A DNA stretch of 64,000 bases from Oxalobacteraceae bacterium OTU3CINTB1 (GTDB lineage: Bacteria > Pseudomonadota > Gammaproteobacteria > Burkholderiales > Burkholderiaceae_D): positions 5,270,001 to 5,334,000 of the forward strand of contig CP099652.1 of assembly GCA_024123955.1 (NCBI GenBank). Direction: 5' to 3'. The notes under the pieces were generated by a model. The model did no database searches. It saw nothing but the letters and a program-made list of their open reading frames with translations, and was not told the DNA's origin. This document shows positions 55,509-63,521 of the stretch, one piece after another (positions within the stretch are counted from its first letter, which is position 1; the number at the start of each line of letters is the position of its first letter). The translations under genes and the position numbers were made by a program.

Positions 55509-57856
55509 GCCAGGATAACAACGGAGACCTGAGCCAGTTCTCCATGATGGACCTGTTCCGCATGGAGGCGGACAGCCAGACCCAGATCCTGACCGACGGC
55601 CTGCTGGCCATGGAGCGCCTGAAGGACGCCGGCACGGTCGAATCGATGATGCGCGCCGCCCACTCGATCAAGGGCGCCGCCGCCATCGTCGGCCTGGAAG
55701 TGGTGGTGCAGCTTGCGCACCGCATGGAGGACGCCTTCGTCGCCGCCCAACACGGCAAGCTGGCCCTGACGCCCAACCGGGTCGACGTGCTGCTGGCCGG
55801 CGTCGACCTCATATTGCAGCTGTCACGCCTCCAGGACAGCGGCCTTGACCCCTGGCTGGCCGCCAACGCCGCCCACGTCACGAGCACGCTCGACGCCATC
55901 ACCACCATCGCCTTCCTTCCCGAGCCGGTCAACCTGCAAATGGAGGCGGGCCTGCTGCCGCCCATCTCGGCGCCGGTGACGACGGCGCCGTACTTCCCGC
56001 CCGGCGAGCTGCCGGTGGCGGCGTTCCCGCCCGCTCCGGCGCCCGTCCCCGCCACGCTTCCGGCACAGGTTTCCGCGCCACCGCCGGACGAGCCGCCCGC
56101 CGCGCCGGCCGCGCGCCCGCACGCCGCGCCCAAGGCGGCCCAAAACTTCGACAAGCTGCTCTCGCTGGCCAGCGAGTCGCGCATCAACGCGCACCAGATG
56201 CATCCGTTCGTGCAGAGCATGCAGCGCTTCAAGCGCAACCAAAGCAGTCTTTTTTCCGTCATCGAGCAGCTGCACGAGGCGATCTCCAACAGCACCGACG
56301 CCAAGCTGAAGGAACAGTCGCTGGTGGCGCTGCAAAAGACCCATCCGCTCAAGCAGTTCGTGCTCGAGCACATCGCCGACATCGAAGCCTACGAGCGCCG
56401 CCTGCTGGCCGTCTCGCAAGGGATGGTGGACGAGGTGCTGACCATGCGCATGCGGCCGTTCCGCGACGGCGTGCAGTCCTTCCCGCGCATGGTGCGCGAT
56501 CTGGCGCGTACCTTGGGCAAAGATGTGCGGCTGGAGATCGTCGGCGAGGACACGCTGGTCGACCGCGACATCCTGGCCAGGATCGAAAGTCCGCTCAACC
56601 ACATGCTGCGCAACGCCATCGACCACGGCATGGACACGGCGTCGGCGCGCATCGCGGCCGGCAAGCCGGGCACCGGCACCATCATGCTGGAGGCGAAGCA
56701 CCGCGCCGGCATGCTCAGTATCGAGATCAGCGACGACGGCCGTGGCGTCGACCTGGAAAAAATCCGCCGCCGGGTGATCGAGCGCAAGATGGCCAGTGCG
56801 CAGATGGCCGGCTCGCTGTCGTCGGCCGAGCTGCTGGAATTCCTGTTCCTGCCGGCCTTCAGCCTGAAGGAAAGCACCACCGAGATTTCCGGGCGCGGCG
56901 TGGGCCTCGACATCGTCCACGAAACCATCCGTTCGCAAAACGGCACCGTGCGCATCGAATCGGAGCTCGGTGTCGGCTTCCGCACCTGCATCACGCTGCC
57001 GTTGACGCAGTCGATCGTGCGGGCGCTGGTGGTCGACGTCAAGGGCGAAGCCTACGCCATGCCGATCGCCCAGGTCGAACGGGTGGTCAAGATACCGCAA
57101 TCGGCCATCCACACGCTGGAGAACAAGCAGTTCTTCGACTACGGCGGCGAGCATCTGGGCCTGGTCTCGGCCTCGCAGGTGCTGGAACTGGGCGACACCG
57201 ACGCCGGCAGCGGCGAGTTGGCGGTGGTTGTCATCGGCACCGGCGCGCGCCGCTATGCGCTGGTGGTCGACACCATCCGCGGCGAACAAAGCCTGGCGGT
57301 GCAAAGCATCGATCCGATCTTCGGCAAGATGCGCGACATCTCGGCCGCCGCCCTGCTCGACGACGGCGAGCCGGTGCTGATACTGGACGTGCCGGACCTG
57401 CTGCTGTCGATCGACAAACTGCTGCACGAGGGCGGCCTGCATCAATTGACCAAGTCCGACCACGCCGAACGGCGCAAGACCAAGCGCATCCTGGTGGTCG
57501 ACGATTCGCTGACGGTGCGCGAAATGGAGCGCAAACTGCTGCTTGGCAGGGGCTTCCAGGTCGACATCGCGATCGACGGCATCGACGGCTGGAACGTGGT
57601 GCGCAGCGGCGACTACGACCTGGTGATCACCGACGTCGACATGCCGCGCATGGACGGTATCGAACTTGTCACGCTTATTAAGAAGGACATTCACCTCCAT
57701 AAGCTGCCAGTCATGATAGTCTCCTATAAAGACAGACCCGAAGACCGGGCGCGCGGGCTTTCGGCCGGCGCAGACTACTACCTGACCAAGGGCAGCTTCC
57801 ACGACGAGACGCTGCTTGACGCGGTCAGCGATTTGATTGGAGACGCCAGTAGATGA
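55505..57856 (+). CDS. wspE: WspE, hybrid CheA-type histidine kinase-response regulator
   Basis: 783 residues. An HPt domain with phosphorylatable His53 in RAAHSIKGAAAI is followed by a long Pro/Ala-rich linker (about 150-215) in place of a P2 domain. Then come dimerisation and ATPase domains (N-box HMLRNAIDHGMD, G-boxes ISDDGRGVDLEKI and EISGRGVGLDIV), a CheW-like regulatory domain, and a C-terminal receiver domain (about 660-783) with Asp710 in DLVITDVDMPRMDG. WspE phosphorylates WspR and WspF. The frame extends upstream to 54551, but this lies inside wspC/wspD; the ATG at 55505 in an ATGA overlap is the real start. The TGA overlaps the wspF ATG. Confidence 0.95.
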   Translation: MSQDNNGDLSQFSMMDLFRMEADSQTQILTDGLLAMERLKDAGTVESMMRAAHSIKGAAAIVGLEVVVQLAHRMEDAFVAAQHGKLALTPNRVDVLLAGVDLILQLSRLQDSGLDPWLAANAAHVTSTLDAITTIAFLPEPVNLQMEAGLLPPISAPVTTAPYFPPGELPVAAFPPAPAPVPATLPAQVSAPPPDEPPAAPAARPHAAPKAAQNFDKLLSLASESRINAHQMHPFVQSMQRFKRNQSSLFSVIEQLHEAISNSTDAKLKEQSLVALQKTHPLKQFVLEHIADIEAYERRLLAVSQGMVDEVLTMRMRPFRDGVQSFPRMVRDLARTLGKDVRLEIVGEDTLVDRDILARIESPLNHMLRNAIDHGMDTASARIAAGKPGTGTIMLEAKHRAGMLSIEISDDGRGVDLEKIRRRVIERKMASAQMAGSLSSAELLEFLFLPAFSLKESTTEISGRGVGLDIVHETIRSQNGTVRIESELGVGFRTCITLPLTQSIVRALVVDVKGEAYAMPIAQVERVVKIPQSAIHTLENKQFFDYGGEHLGLVSASQVLELGDTDAGSGELAVVVIGTGARRYALVVDTIRGEQSLAVQSIDPIFGKMRDISAAALLDDGEPVLILDVPDLLLSIDKLLHEGGLHQLTKSDHAERRKTKRILVVDDSLTVREMERKLLLGRGFQVDIAIDGIDGWNVVRSGDYDLVITDVDMPRMDGIELVTLIKKDIHLHKLPVMIVSYKDRPEDRARGLSAGADYYLTKGSFHDETLLDAVSDLIGDASR

Positions 57857-58917
57857 AGATCGCCATCGCCAACGATGTCGCCATGGCAGCGGAAGCGCTG
57901 CGGCGCGTGGTGGCCAGCACCGCCGAACACCAGGTGCTGTGGATCGCCCGCACCGGCGCGGAGGCGGTGCGCATGTGCGCCGACAACCGGCCCGACCTGA
58001 TCCTGATGGATTTGAACATGCCGGAGCTGGACGGCGTCGAGGCCACTCGGCAGATCATGGAACACAGCCCGTGCGCGATCCTGGTGGTGACCGGCCGCCC
58101 GCAGGACAACGTCAACCAGGTGTTCCGCGCGCTCGGCGCCGGCGCGCTGGACGTGACGGCGACGCCGGTGTTGCAGGGCCAGCCCGGCGGCGACAGCGAA
58201 TTACTGGCCAAGATCCGCACCATGGACAAGCTGATACGCCATAGCGGCGGCACCCAGGCGATGGCGCCGCGAACCTCGCCGAACGGCGCGGCCAATGGCC
58301 AGGCCCAGGGCTGGCACCACAGCGCCGACGGTCCGGGCGTGCCGGTGCAGGTGACGTCGCTGCTGGCGATCGGCGCCTCGACCGGCGGCCCGATGGCCGT
58401 CTCCAAGCTGCTGGCCGGCTGGACGCCGCCGCGCGGCTGCGCCATCGTGGTGGTGCAGCACATCGACCAGCACTTCGCCGACAACTTCGCGCGCTGGCTC
58501 GGCGAGCAGCTCGACATGCCGGTGCGCGCAGCCGAGGAAGGCGACGAACTGGCCGCCGGCACCGTCCTTATCGCCAAGAGTAACGATCACTTAACGCTGG
58601 ATCAAAATTATCGGTTACGGTACGATGCCAATCCGAAGGAGTACGCCTACCGGCCGTCGGTCGACGTGTTTTTCCATTGCGTCGCCCAGCATTGGAAGGG
58701 CGAGGCGATCGGCGTGCTGCTGACCGGCATGGGCCGCGACGGCGCCGAGGGCCTGCTGGCCATGCGCCGCGCCGGCCACACCACGATCGCGCAGGACCAG
58801 GCCAGCAGCGCCGTCTACGGCATGCCGCGCGCCGCCGCCGAACTGGATGCGGCGCAGATGGTTTTACCGCTGACGAAGATCGGCCCCGTTTTACGCAGCA
58901 CCCTGGGCAGCCGCTGA
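57853..58917 (+). CDS. wspF: WspF, CheB-type receptor methylesterase
   Basis: 354 residues. The N-terminal receiver domain has phosphoacceptor Asp53 in LILMDLNMPELDG; the usual acidic pair is Asn-Asp (AIANDVAMAAEALRR), as in Pseudomonas WspF. A linker joins it to a methylesterase domain with the Ser in GASTGGPMAVSKLL, His in VVVQHIDQHFA and Asp in LLTGMGRDGAEGL. It removes methyl groups from WspA and so restrains WspR; loss of wspF in Pseudomonas locks the pathway on. The ATG overlaps the wspE stop. wspR begins 34 bp later. Confidence 0.95.
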   Translation: MKIAIANDVAMAAEALRRVVASTAEHQVLWIARTGAEAVRMCADNRPDLILMDLNMPELDGVEATRQIMEHSPCAILVVTGRPQDNVNQVFRALGAGALDVTATPVLQGQPGGDSELLAKIRTMDKLIRHSGGTQAMAPRTSPNGAANGQAQGWHHSADGPGVPVQVTSLLAIGASTGGPMAVSKLLAGWTPPRGCAIVVVQHIDQHFADNFARWLGEQLDMPVRAAEEGDELAAGTVLIAKSNDHLTLDQNYRLRYDANPKEYAYRPSVDVFFHCVAQHWKGEAIGVLLTGMGRDGAEGLLAMRRAGHTTIAQDQASSAVYGMPRAAAELDAAQMVLPLTKIGPVLRSTLGSR

Positions 58918-58951
58918 TCCGCACCGGCGCCGACACTTAAAGAGAACACCG

Positions 58952-60004
58952 ATGTCAGAAGCAAACGCATTCGCAGCAGATCCAGAAGCGGCGCTTACCG
59001 CCTTCAAAGTGCGGGTACTCCTGGTGGACGACCAGTTGATCATCGTCGAAGCGGTGCGCCGCATGCTCAGCGACCAGCCGGATATCGAGTTCCATTACAC
59101 GACCGACGCCGGACAGGCGTTGCAGACAGCCCTGCAGCTGCAACCGACGGTGATCCTGCAGGACCTGGTGATGCCGACCATTGACGGTTTCGGCTTGATC
59201 AAGATCTACCGCGACGAGGAAGCGCTGCGCCATGTGCCGGTGATCGTGCTGTCGGCAAAGGAAGACCCCAAGCTCAAGGCGCACAGCTTCTCCATGGGCG
59301 CCAACGACTACATGGTCAAGCTGCCAGACAAGCTGGAGCTGCTGGCCCGCGTGCGCTACCACTCCGGCGCGCATATCAGCCGCCTGCAGCGCGACCAGGC
59401 GTTCCGCTTCCTGCGCGAGAGCCAGAAGAACCTCGCCGACGCCAACATCGAGCTGCAAAAGCTGGCCGCGCTCGACGCGCTGACCGGCATCGCCAACCGG
59501 CGCCGCTTCGACGAGACCATGGCGGTCGAATGGCAGCGCGCGCAGCGCGACAAGAAGCCACTGACCCTGCTGCTGTGCGACGTGGATTTCTTCAAACTTT
59601 ACAACGACAGCTTCGGCCACTTGGCGGGCGATTTGTGCCTGAAGAAGGTGGCGGCCGTCCTGACCGAACATTTGAAGCGCCCCGCCGATCTGGCGGCGCG
59701 CTACGGCGGCGAGGAATTCGTCATTATCCTGCCTGAGACACCGCTGACCGGGGCACTGATCGTGGCCGAGTCATGCCGCCGCCACCTGGAACACCTGGCC
59801 ATCGAGAACCCCCAGGCGACCACCGAGCTGTCATCGGTGACGATGTCGATCGGCGTGGCAAGCGTGATACCTTCGCCGCAGTCGAGTATCGAGGATCTGA
59901 TCGAGATGGCCGACCAGGCGCTGTACGCCGCGAAGAACGCAGGCCGCAACCGCGTCATGAGCGCGGACGAACTGCCCGGCGCCACCACCCCATCATCCCA
60001 ATAA
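58952..60004 (+). CDS. wspR: WspR, GGDEF response regulator (diguanylate cyclase)
   Basis: 350 residues. The receiver domain (about 18-140) has phosphoacceptor Asp71 in TVILQDLVMPTIDG. A helical stalk (about 145-175) leads to a GGDEF domain with active site GGEEF (252-256, in RYGGEEFVII). The inhibitory site RPAD (243-246) is intact, five residues before it, so product inhibition by c-di-GMP is expected. Phosphorylated WspR clusters and makes c-di-GMP, promoting matrix production and surface life. AAAGAGAA precedes the ATG. It is the last gene of the Wsp set and the only output gene in the operon. Confidence 0.96.
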   Translation: MSEANAFAADPEAALTAFKVRVLLVDDQLIIVEAVRRMLSDQPDIEFHYTTDAGQALQTALQLQPTVILQDLVMPTIDGFGLIKIYRDEEALRHVPVIVLSAKEDPKLKAHSFSMGANDYMVKLPDKLELLARVRYHSGAHISRLQRDQAFRFLRESQKNLADANIELQKLAALDALTGIANRRRFDETMAVEWQRAQRDKKPLTLLLCDVDFFKLYNDSFGHLAGDLCLKKVAAVLTEHLKRPADLAARYGGEEFVIILPETPLTGALIVAESCRRHLEHLAIENPQATTELSSVTMSIGVASVIPSPQSSIEDLIEMADQALYAAKNAGRNRVMSADELPGATTPSSQ

Positions 60005-60018
60005 GGAAAAACCGCAGC

Positions 60019-60333
60019 ATGAGTGCTCAATTTGATCAAGTCAGCGTCGTCAAGAAATCGAACATCTACTTCGACGGCAAATGCGTGTCGCACAATATCA
60101 TCCTCGCCGACGGCAGCAAGAAGAGCGTCGGCGTGATCTTCCCATCGAGCCTGACCTTTAACACCGGCGCGCCGGAGACCATGGAGATCACCGGCGGCGT
60201 GTGCAAGGTGCGACAGGCCGGCGCCACGGAATGGCAGACTTACGGCGCAGGGCAGGAATTCAAAGTGCCCGCGAATTCGCACTTCGACATCGAGACCGTG
60301 GAAACGGTCGATTACGTTTGCCATTTCGGCTAA
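60019..60333 (+). CDS. ppnP: Pyrimidine/purine nucleoside phosphorylase
   Basis: 104 residues, a complete single-domain cupin of the PpnP (YaiE, DUF1255) family: VKKSNIYFDGKCVSHNI, the central VGVIFPSSLTFNTGAPETMEITGG and GQEFKVPANSHFDIET. It cleaves nucleosides with phosphate to base and ribose-1-phosphate. It starts only 14 bp after the wspR stop, with AAGGA upstream and no intervening terminator, so it may be co-transcribed with the Wsp operon, although its housekeeping role is unrelated. The palindromic repeat at 60363 follows it. Confidence 0.93.
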   Translation: MSAQFDQVSVVKKSNIYFDGKCVSHNIILADGSKKSVGVIFPSSLTFNTGAPETMEITGGVCKVRQAGATEWQTYGAGQEFKVPANSHFDIETVETVDYVCHFG

Positions 60334-60362
60334 ACCGTAACCCCCGCACGGCGATCCGTCGC

Positions 60363-60392
60363 GGGGTCGTACCCCGTACGGGGTACGACCCC
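60363..60392. repeat. 30-bp perfect palindrome between convergent genes
   Basis: A perfect 30-base palindrome made of nested GGGGTCGTACCCC units with GTAC at its centre (GGGGTCGTACC...GGTACGACCCC), in the 73-bp gap between ppnP and murB, which converge. It resembles REP elements of Oxalobacteraceae and could double as a bidirectional terminator. It is unrelated in sequence to the other two palindromic repeats in this window apart from the GGGGTC end. Confidence 0.8.
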
Positions 60393-60406
60393 TCTGTCCT
60401 GCGGGT

Positions 60407-61435
60407 TTAAACGAACACCGGCTCCGGCTCCAGCAACACACCGTACTTCGCCTGCACATCCGCCTGGATCGCCCGCGCCAGCGCCACCACATCGGCGCCG
60501 GTCGCGCCGCCGTTATTGACCAGCACCAGCGCCTGTTTTGGATACACGCCGGCCGCGCCGAGGTTCCTACCCTTCCACCCGCATTGATCGATCAACCAGC
60601 CGGCCGCCAGCTTCTCCGTGCCGTCGGGCTGCACGTGATGCACCAGCGCCGGAAAACGCTCCAGCAGCGCCACGCACTGCGCGCCCGTCACCACCGGATT
60701 TTTAAAAAAGCTGCCGGCGTTGCCGATCACCGCCGGATCGGGCAGTTTGCGGCGGCGGATCGCCACCACCGTATCGGCCACTTGCTGTGCGCTTGGCGTG
60801 GCATGTCCCTGCTCGGCCACCGCCTGCGCCAGTTCCGCATACCGCAAATTCGGCTGCCACTGCTTCGGCAGCGCGAACGTCACATCCAGAATAATCAAAT
60901 GGCGCCCGGCGTCCTGCTTGAAGATGCTGTCGCGATAACCAAACCGGCAGGCGCCGGCATCCATCGCATACGTCGTCGCGCTGACCGGATCGAACACCGT
61001 TACGCTGTGGAAGACGTCCTTGGTCTCCAACCCATACGCGCCGATATTCTGGATCGGCGCCGCGCCGACGGTGCCGGGTATCAGCGACAGGTTTTCCAGC
61101 CCGCCCATGCCCTGCGCCAGGGTCCATTGCACGAAGCCGTGCCAGTTCTCGCCGGCGGCCGCGCGCACGAAATGGCTGCGCTCATCGCCGCCGACGACCT
61201 GCTTGCCCTCGAGCGCGATGTGCAGCACCAGCCCGGGAAAATCCCCGGTGAGCAGCAGATTGCTGCCGCCGCCTAGCACCAGCCGCGGCAAAGCAGCCCA
61301 GGCGGCATCGGCAAGAACACCGAGCAATTGCTCTGTTTTCGTCACGCGCAAATACGCATGCGCGGTCGCGGCGATGCCGAAGGTATTGAGGGACTGTAGG
61401 GGAAACTGATGCTGGATGGGAGACTGTGGATGCAT
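60407..61435 (-). CDS. murB: UDP-N-acetylenolpyruvoylglucosamine reductase
   Basis: 342 residues, the length of the E. coli-type (type I) enzyme. The FAD-binding segments LVLGGGSNLLLTGDFPGLVL and LIPGTVGAAPIQNIGAYGLE are followed by the substrate loop CRFGYRDSIFK, the proton-donor region IGNAGSFFKNPVVT and the terminal Glu-rich LLEPEPVFV. It reduces UDP-GlcNAc-enolpyruvate to UDP-MurNAc in the cytoplasm, an essential step of peptidoglycan synthesis. It converges with ppnP and is divergent from yajQ, with 149 bp between the starts. Confidence 0.96.
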   Translation of the reverse strand: MHPQSPIQHQFPLQSLNTFGIAATAHAYLRVTKTEQLLGVLADAAWAALPRLVLGGGSNLLLTGDFPGLVLHIALEGKQVVGGDERSHFVRAAAGENWHGFVQWTLAQGMGGLENLSLIPGTVGAAPIQNIGAYGLETKDVFHSVTVFDPVSATTYAMDAGACRFGYRDSIFKQDAGRHLIILDVTFALPKQWQPNLRYAELAQAVAEQGHATPSAQQVADTVVAIRRRKLPDPAVIGNAGSFFKNPVVTGAQCVALLERFPALVHHVQPDGTEKLAAGWLIDQCGWKGRNLGAAGVYPKQALVLVNNGGATGADVVALARAIQADVQAKYGVLLEPEPVFV

Positions 61436-61584
61436 GGAGGAAAAACCGATTAATTTAGTCGATTATAGAGCGAAACAAGTAAAAAACCAGCGCCCGTATG
61501 GGGGTGACCGGCCGGTTGTCCGTTAAAATGTCAGACTTTGATGGGGAGCGGTAGCGCCCCATGCCACACGAAAAGGAAATAGCC

Positions 61585-62070
61585 ATGCCGTCGTTTGATG
61601 TAGTGTCCGAAGCAGATATGATCGAAGTGAAGAATGCCGTCGAGCAATCTCAAAAGGAAATCGCCACCCGCTTTGACTTCAAGGGGACCGGCGCATCCGT
61701 CGAGCACAAGGAAAACGAACTGACCGTTGTCGCCGATTCCGAATTCCAACTGCAGCAAGTGCGCGACGTGTTGACCAACAAACTGTCCAAGCGCAAGGTC
61801 GACGTGCGCTTCCTCGAGGACGGCGACATCAAGAAGGTCGGCGGCGACAAGGTCAAGCAAGTCATCAAGATCAAGAACGGCATCGAGGCCGATGCGGCCA
61901 AGAAAATCGTGCGCGTCATCAAGGACAGCAAAATGAAGGTTCAGGCCAGCATCCAGGGCGAAGCCGTGCGTGTGACCGGCGCCAAGCGCGACGATCTGCA
62001 AGCCGCGATGGCCATGCTGCGCAAGGACGTCCCCGACATGCCGCTCGAGTTCAACAACTTCCGCGACTGA
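61585..62070 (+). CDS. yajQ: YajQ family c-di-GMP-binding protein
   Basis: 161 residues with two ferredoxin-like (ACT-like) domains. The family start [21 protein letters not shown], then [42 protein letters not shown] and the end [11 protein letters not shown] are all present. In Xanthomonas a YajQ homologue binds c-di-GMP and controls virulence-gene transcription through a LysR-type partner. AAAAGGAAA lies about 7 bases before the ATG at 61585; the in-frame ATG at 61561 would place the RBS inside the gene. Here it lies 1.6 kb from wspR, a possible effector of the second messenger made there, though the murB/yajQ arrangement is also common without wsp. Confidence 0.94.
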   Translation: MPSFDVVSEADMIEVKNAVEQSQKEIATRFDFKGTGASVEHKENELTVVADSEFQLQQVRDVLTNKLSKRKVDVRFLEDGDIKKVGGDKVKQVIKIKNGIEADAAKKIVRVIKDSKMKVQASIQGEAVRVTGAKRDDLQAAMAMLRKDVPDMPLEFNNFRD

Positions 62071-62217
62071 TCCCGCCCGCGCGGCGTTGCCGCGCCGTCA
62101 CAGAGCGGTAGCACACTTGGAGTAGAATTACTTGAGCCTCCATCGACGATGCTGCCGCGCGACCTGCATACCGCCGGGCCACGCCCGGCAAACAACCTCG
62201 GTAGTCTAAGGATAGCA

Positions 62218-63471
62218 ATGAAACGTGTTGATGATTTCCGCCTGCGATTTGGCAAAAACGAGTACGTGCCCATCATGGTCGGCGGAATGGGTGTGGACAT
62301 TTCGACCTCGGAACTGGCGCTGGAAGCGGCCCGCCTGGGCGGCATCGGCCACATCTCCGATGCAATGGTCGAAGACGTGTCCGACCGCAAGTTCGATACG
62401 AGCTTCGTCAAGGATAAAACCAAGCTCTACAAGTTCAACATCAACAATTCGGACAAGTCGGTCGTGCAGTTCGACCTCGAGCGCCTGGCCGACGCCCAGC
62501 GCCGCCACATCGGCGCCACCATGGCGGCGAAAAAAGGCGATGGCCTGATTTTCGTGAACTGCATGGAAAAGCTGACCATGAACGGTCCGCGCGAGACCCT
62601 GCGCACGCGCCTGAACGCGGCGCTCGACGCCGGCATCGACGGCATCACGCTGTCGGCCGGCCTGCACTTCGGCTCGTTCGCCTTGATGGCTGACCACCCG
62701 CGCTTCCGCGAAGCCAAGCTGGGCATCATCGTGTCGTCGGTGCGCGCGCTGCAAATCTTCCTGCGCAAGAACGCCAAGCTGAACCGCCTACCGGACTTCA
62801 TCATTGTCGAAGGCCCGCTGGCCGGCGGCCACCTTGGCTTCGGCATGGACTGGGCCGAATACGACCTGATGGCGATCACCAAGGAATTGCTGGCCTACCT
62901 GAAAACCGAGAACCTCGACATTCCGCTGATCGCGGCCGGCGGCATCTTCACCGGCAGCGACGCCGTCAGCTTCCTCGAAGCGGGCGCGGCGGGCGTGCAG
63001 GTGGCGACCCGCTTTACCATCACCAACGAATGCGGCCTGCCGGCCAAGGTCAAGCAGGAATACGTCAGGGCCACCGAGGACGACATCATCGTCAACGGCA
63101 TCTCGCCGACCGGCTATCCGATGCGCATGCTCAAAAGCACGCCGGCGATCGGCGGCGGCATCCGTCCGGGCTGCGAATCCTACGGCTACCTGCTGGACGC
63201 GACCGGCAATTGCGCCTACATCAACTCGTACAACCGCGAAGTGGCGGCGCATCCGAACGAGAAAAACATCGTCGTGATGGACAAGACCTGCCTGTGCACG
63301 CACATGCGTAACTTCAACTGCTGGACCTGCGGCCACTACACCTACCGCCTGAAGGACACCACGCACAAGAAGCCGGACGGCGATTACCAGCTGCTGTCGG
63401 CCGAGCACGTGTTCAAGGACTACCAGTTCAGCACCGACAACCAGATCGCGCTGCCGGAAAAAGAGTTCTGA
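62218..63471 (+). CDS. Nitronate monooxygenase-like flavoprotein (NMO/2-nitropropane dioxygenase family)
   Basis: 417 residues. TIM-barrel flavin enzyme: PIMVGGMGVDISTSELALEAARLGGIGHI at the N terminus, the FMN/phosphate-binding region IIVEGPLAGGHLGFG, then LIAAGGIFTGSDAVSFLEAGAAGVQVATRF. The C-terminal quarter is unusual: a cysteine-rich segment KTCLCTHMRNFNCWTCGHYTYRLKD that could bind a metal or iron-sulfur centre and is not part of simple nitronate monooxygenases. The family includes enzymes with other roles, so the substrate is uncertain. AAGGA lies 6 bases before the ATG at 62218; the frame to 62149 is untranslated leader. A strong terminator follows. Confidence 0.88.
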   Translation: MKRVDDFRLRFGKNEYVPIMVGGMGVDISTSELALEAARLGGIGHISDAMVEDVSDRKFDTSFVKDKTKLYKFNINNSDKSVVQFDLERLADAQRRHIGATMAAKKGDGLIFVNCMEKLTMNGPRETLRTRLNAALDAGIDGITLSAGLHFGSFALMADHPRFREAKLGIIVSSVRALQIFLRKNAKLNRLPDFIIVEGPLAGGHLGFGMDWAEYDLMAITKELLAYLKTENLDIPLIAAGGIFTGSDAVSFLEAGAAGVQVATRFTITNECGLPAKVKQEYVRATEDDIIVNGISPTGYPMRMLKSTPAIGGGIRPGCESYGYLLDATGNCAYINSYNREVAAHPNEKNIVVMDKTCLCTHMRNFNCWTCGHYTYRLKDTTHKKPDGDYQLLSAEHVFKDYQFSTDNQIALPEKEF

Positions 63472-63493
63472 CCGGCGACGGATCGCGGACATG

Positions 63494-63521
63494 AAAAACG
63501 GCGCCTCGGCGCCGTTTTTTT
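63494..63521. terminator. Bidirectional rho-independent terminator
   Basis: Perfect 12-bp stem AAAAACGGCGCC / GGCGCCGTTTTT with a minimal loop and T-runs on both strands, between the convergent flavoprotein and DHH genes; it overlaps the last base pairs of the DHH stop codon. Confidence 0.95.

Noticed and set aside
49405..58917. Interpretation as an ordinary flagellar chemotaxis (che) cluster
   Set aside because: No cheY, cheZ, cheD or flagellar gene is present. The receptor tip, the TPR-bearing CheR, the Cys-rich CheW and the GGDEF output all match Wsp.
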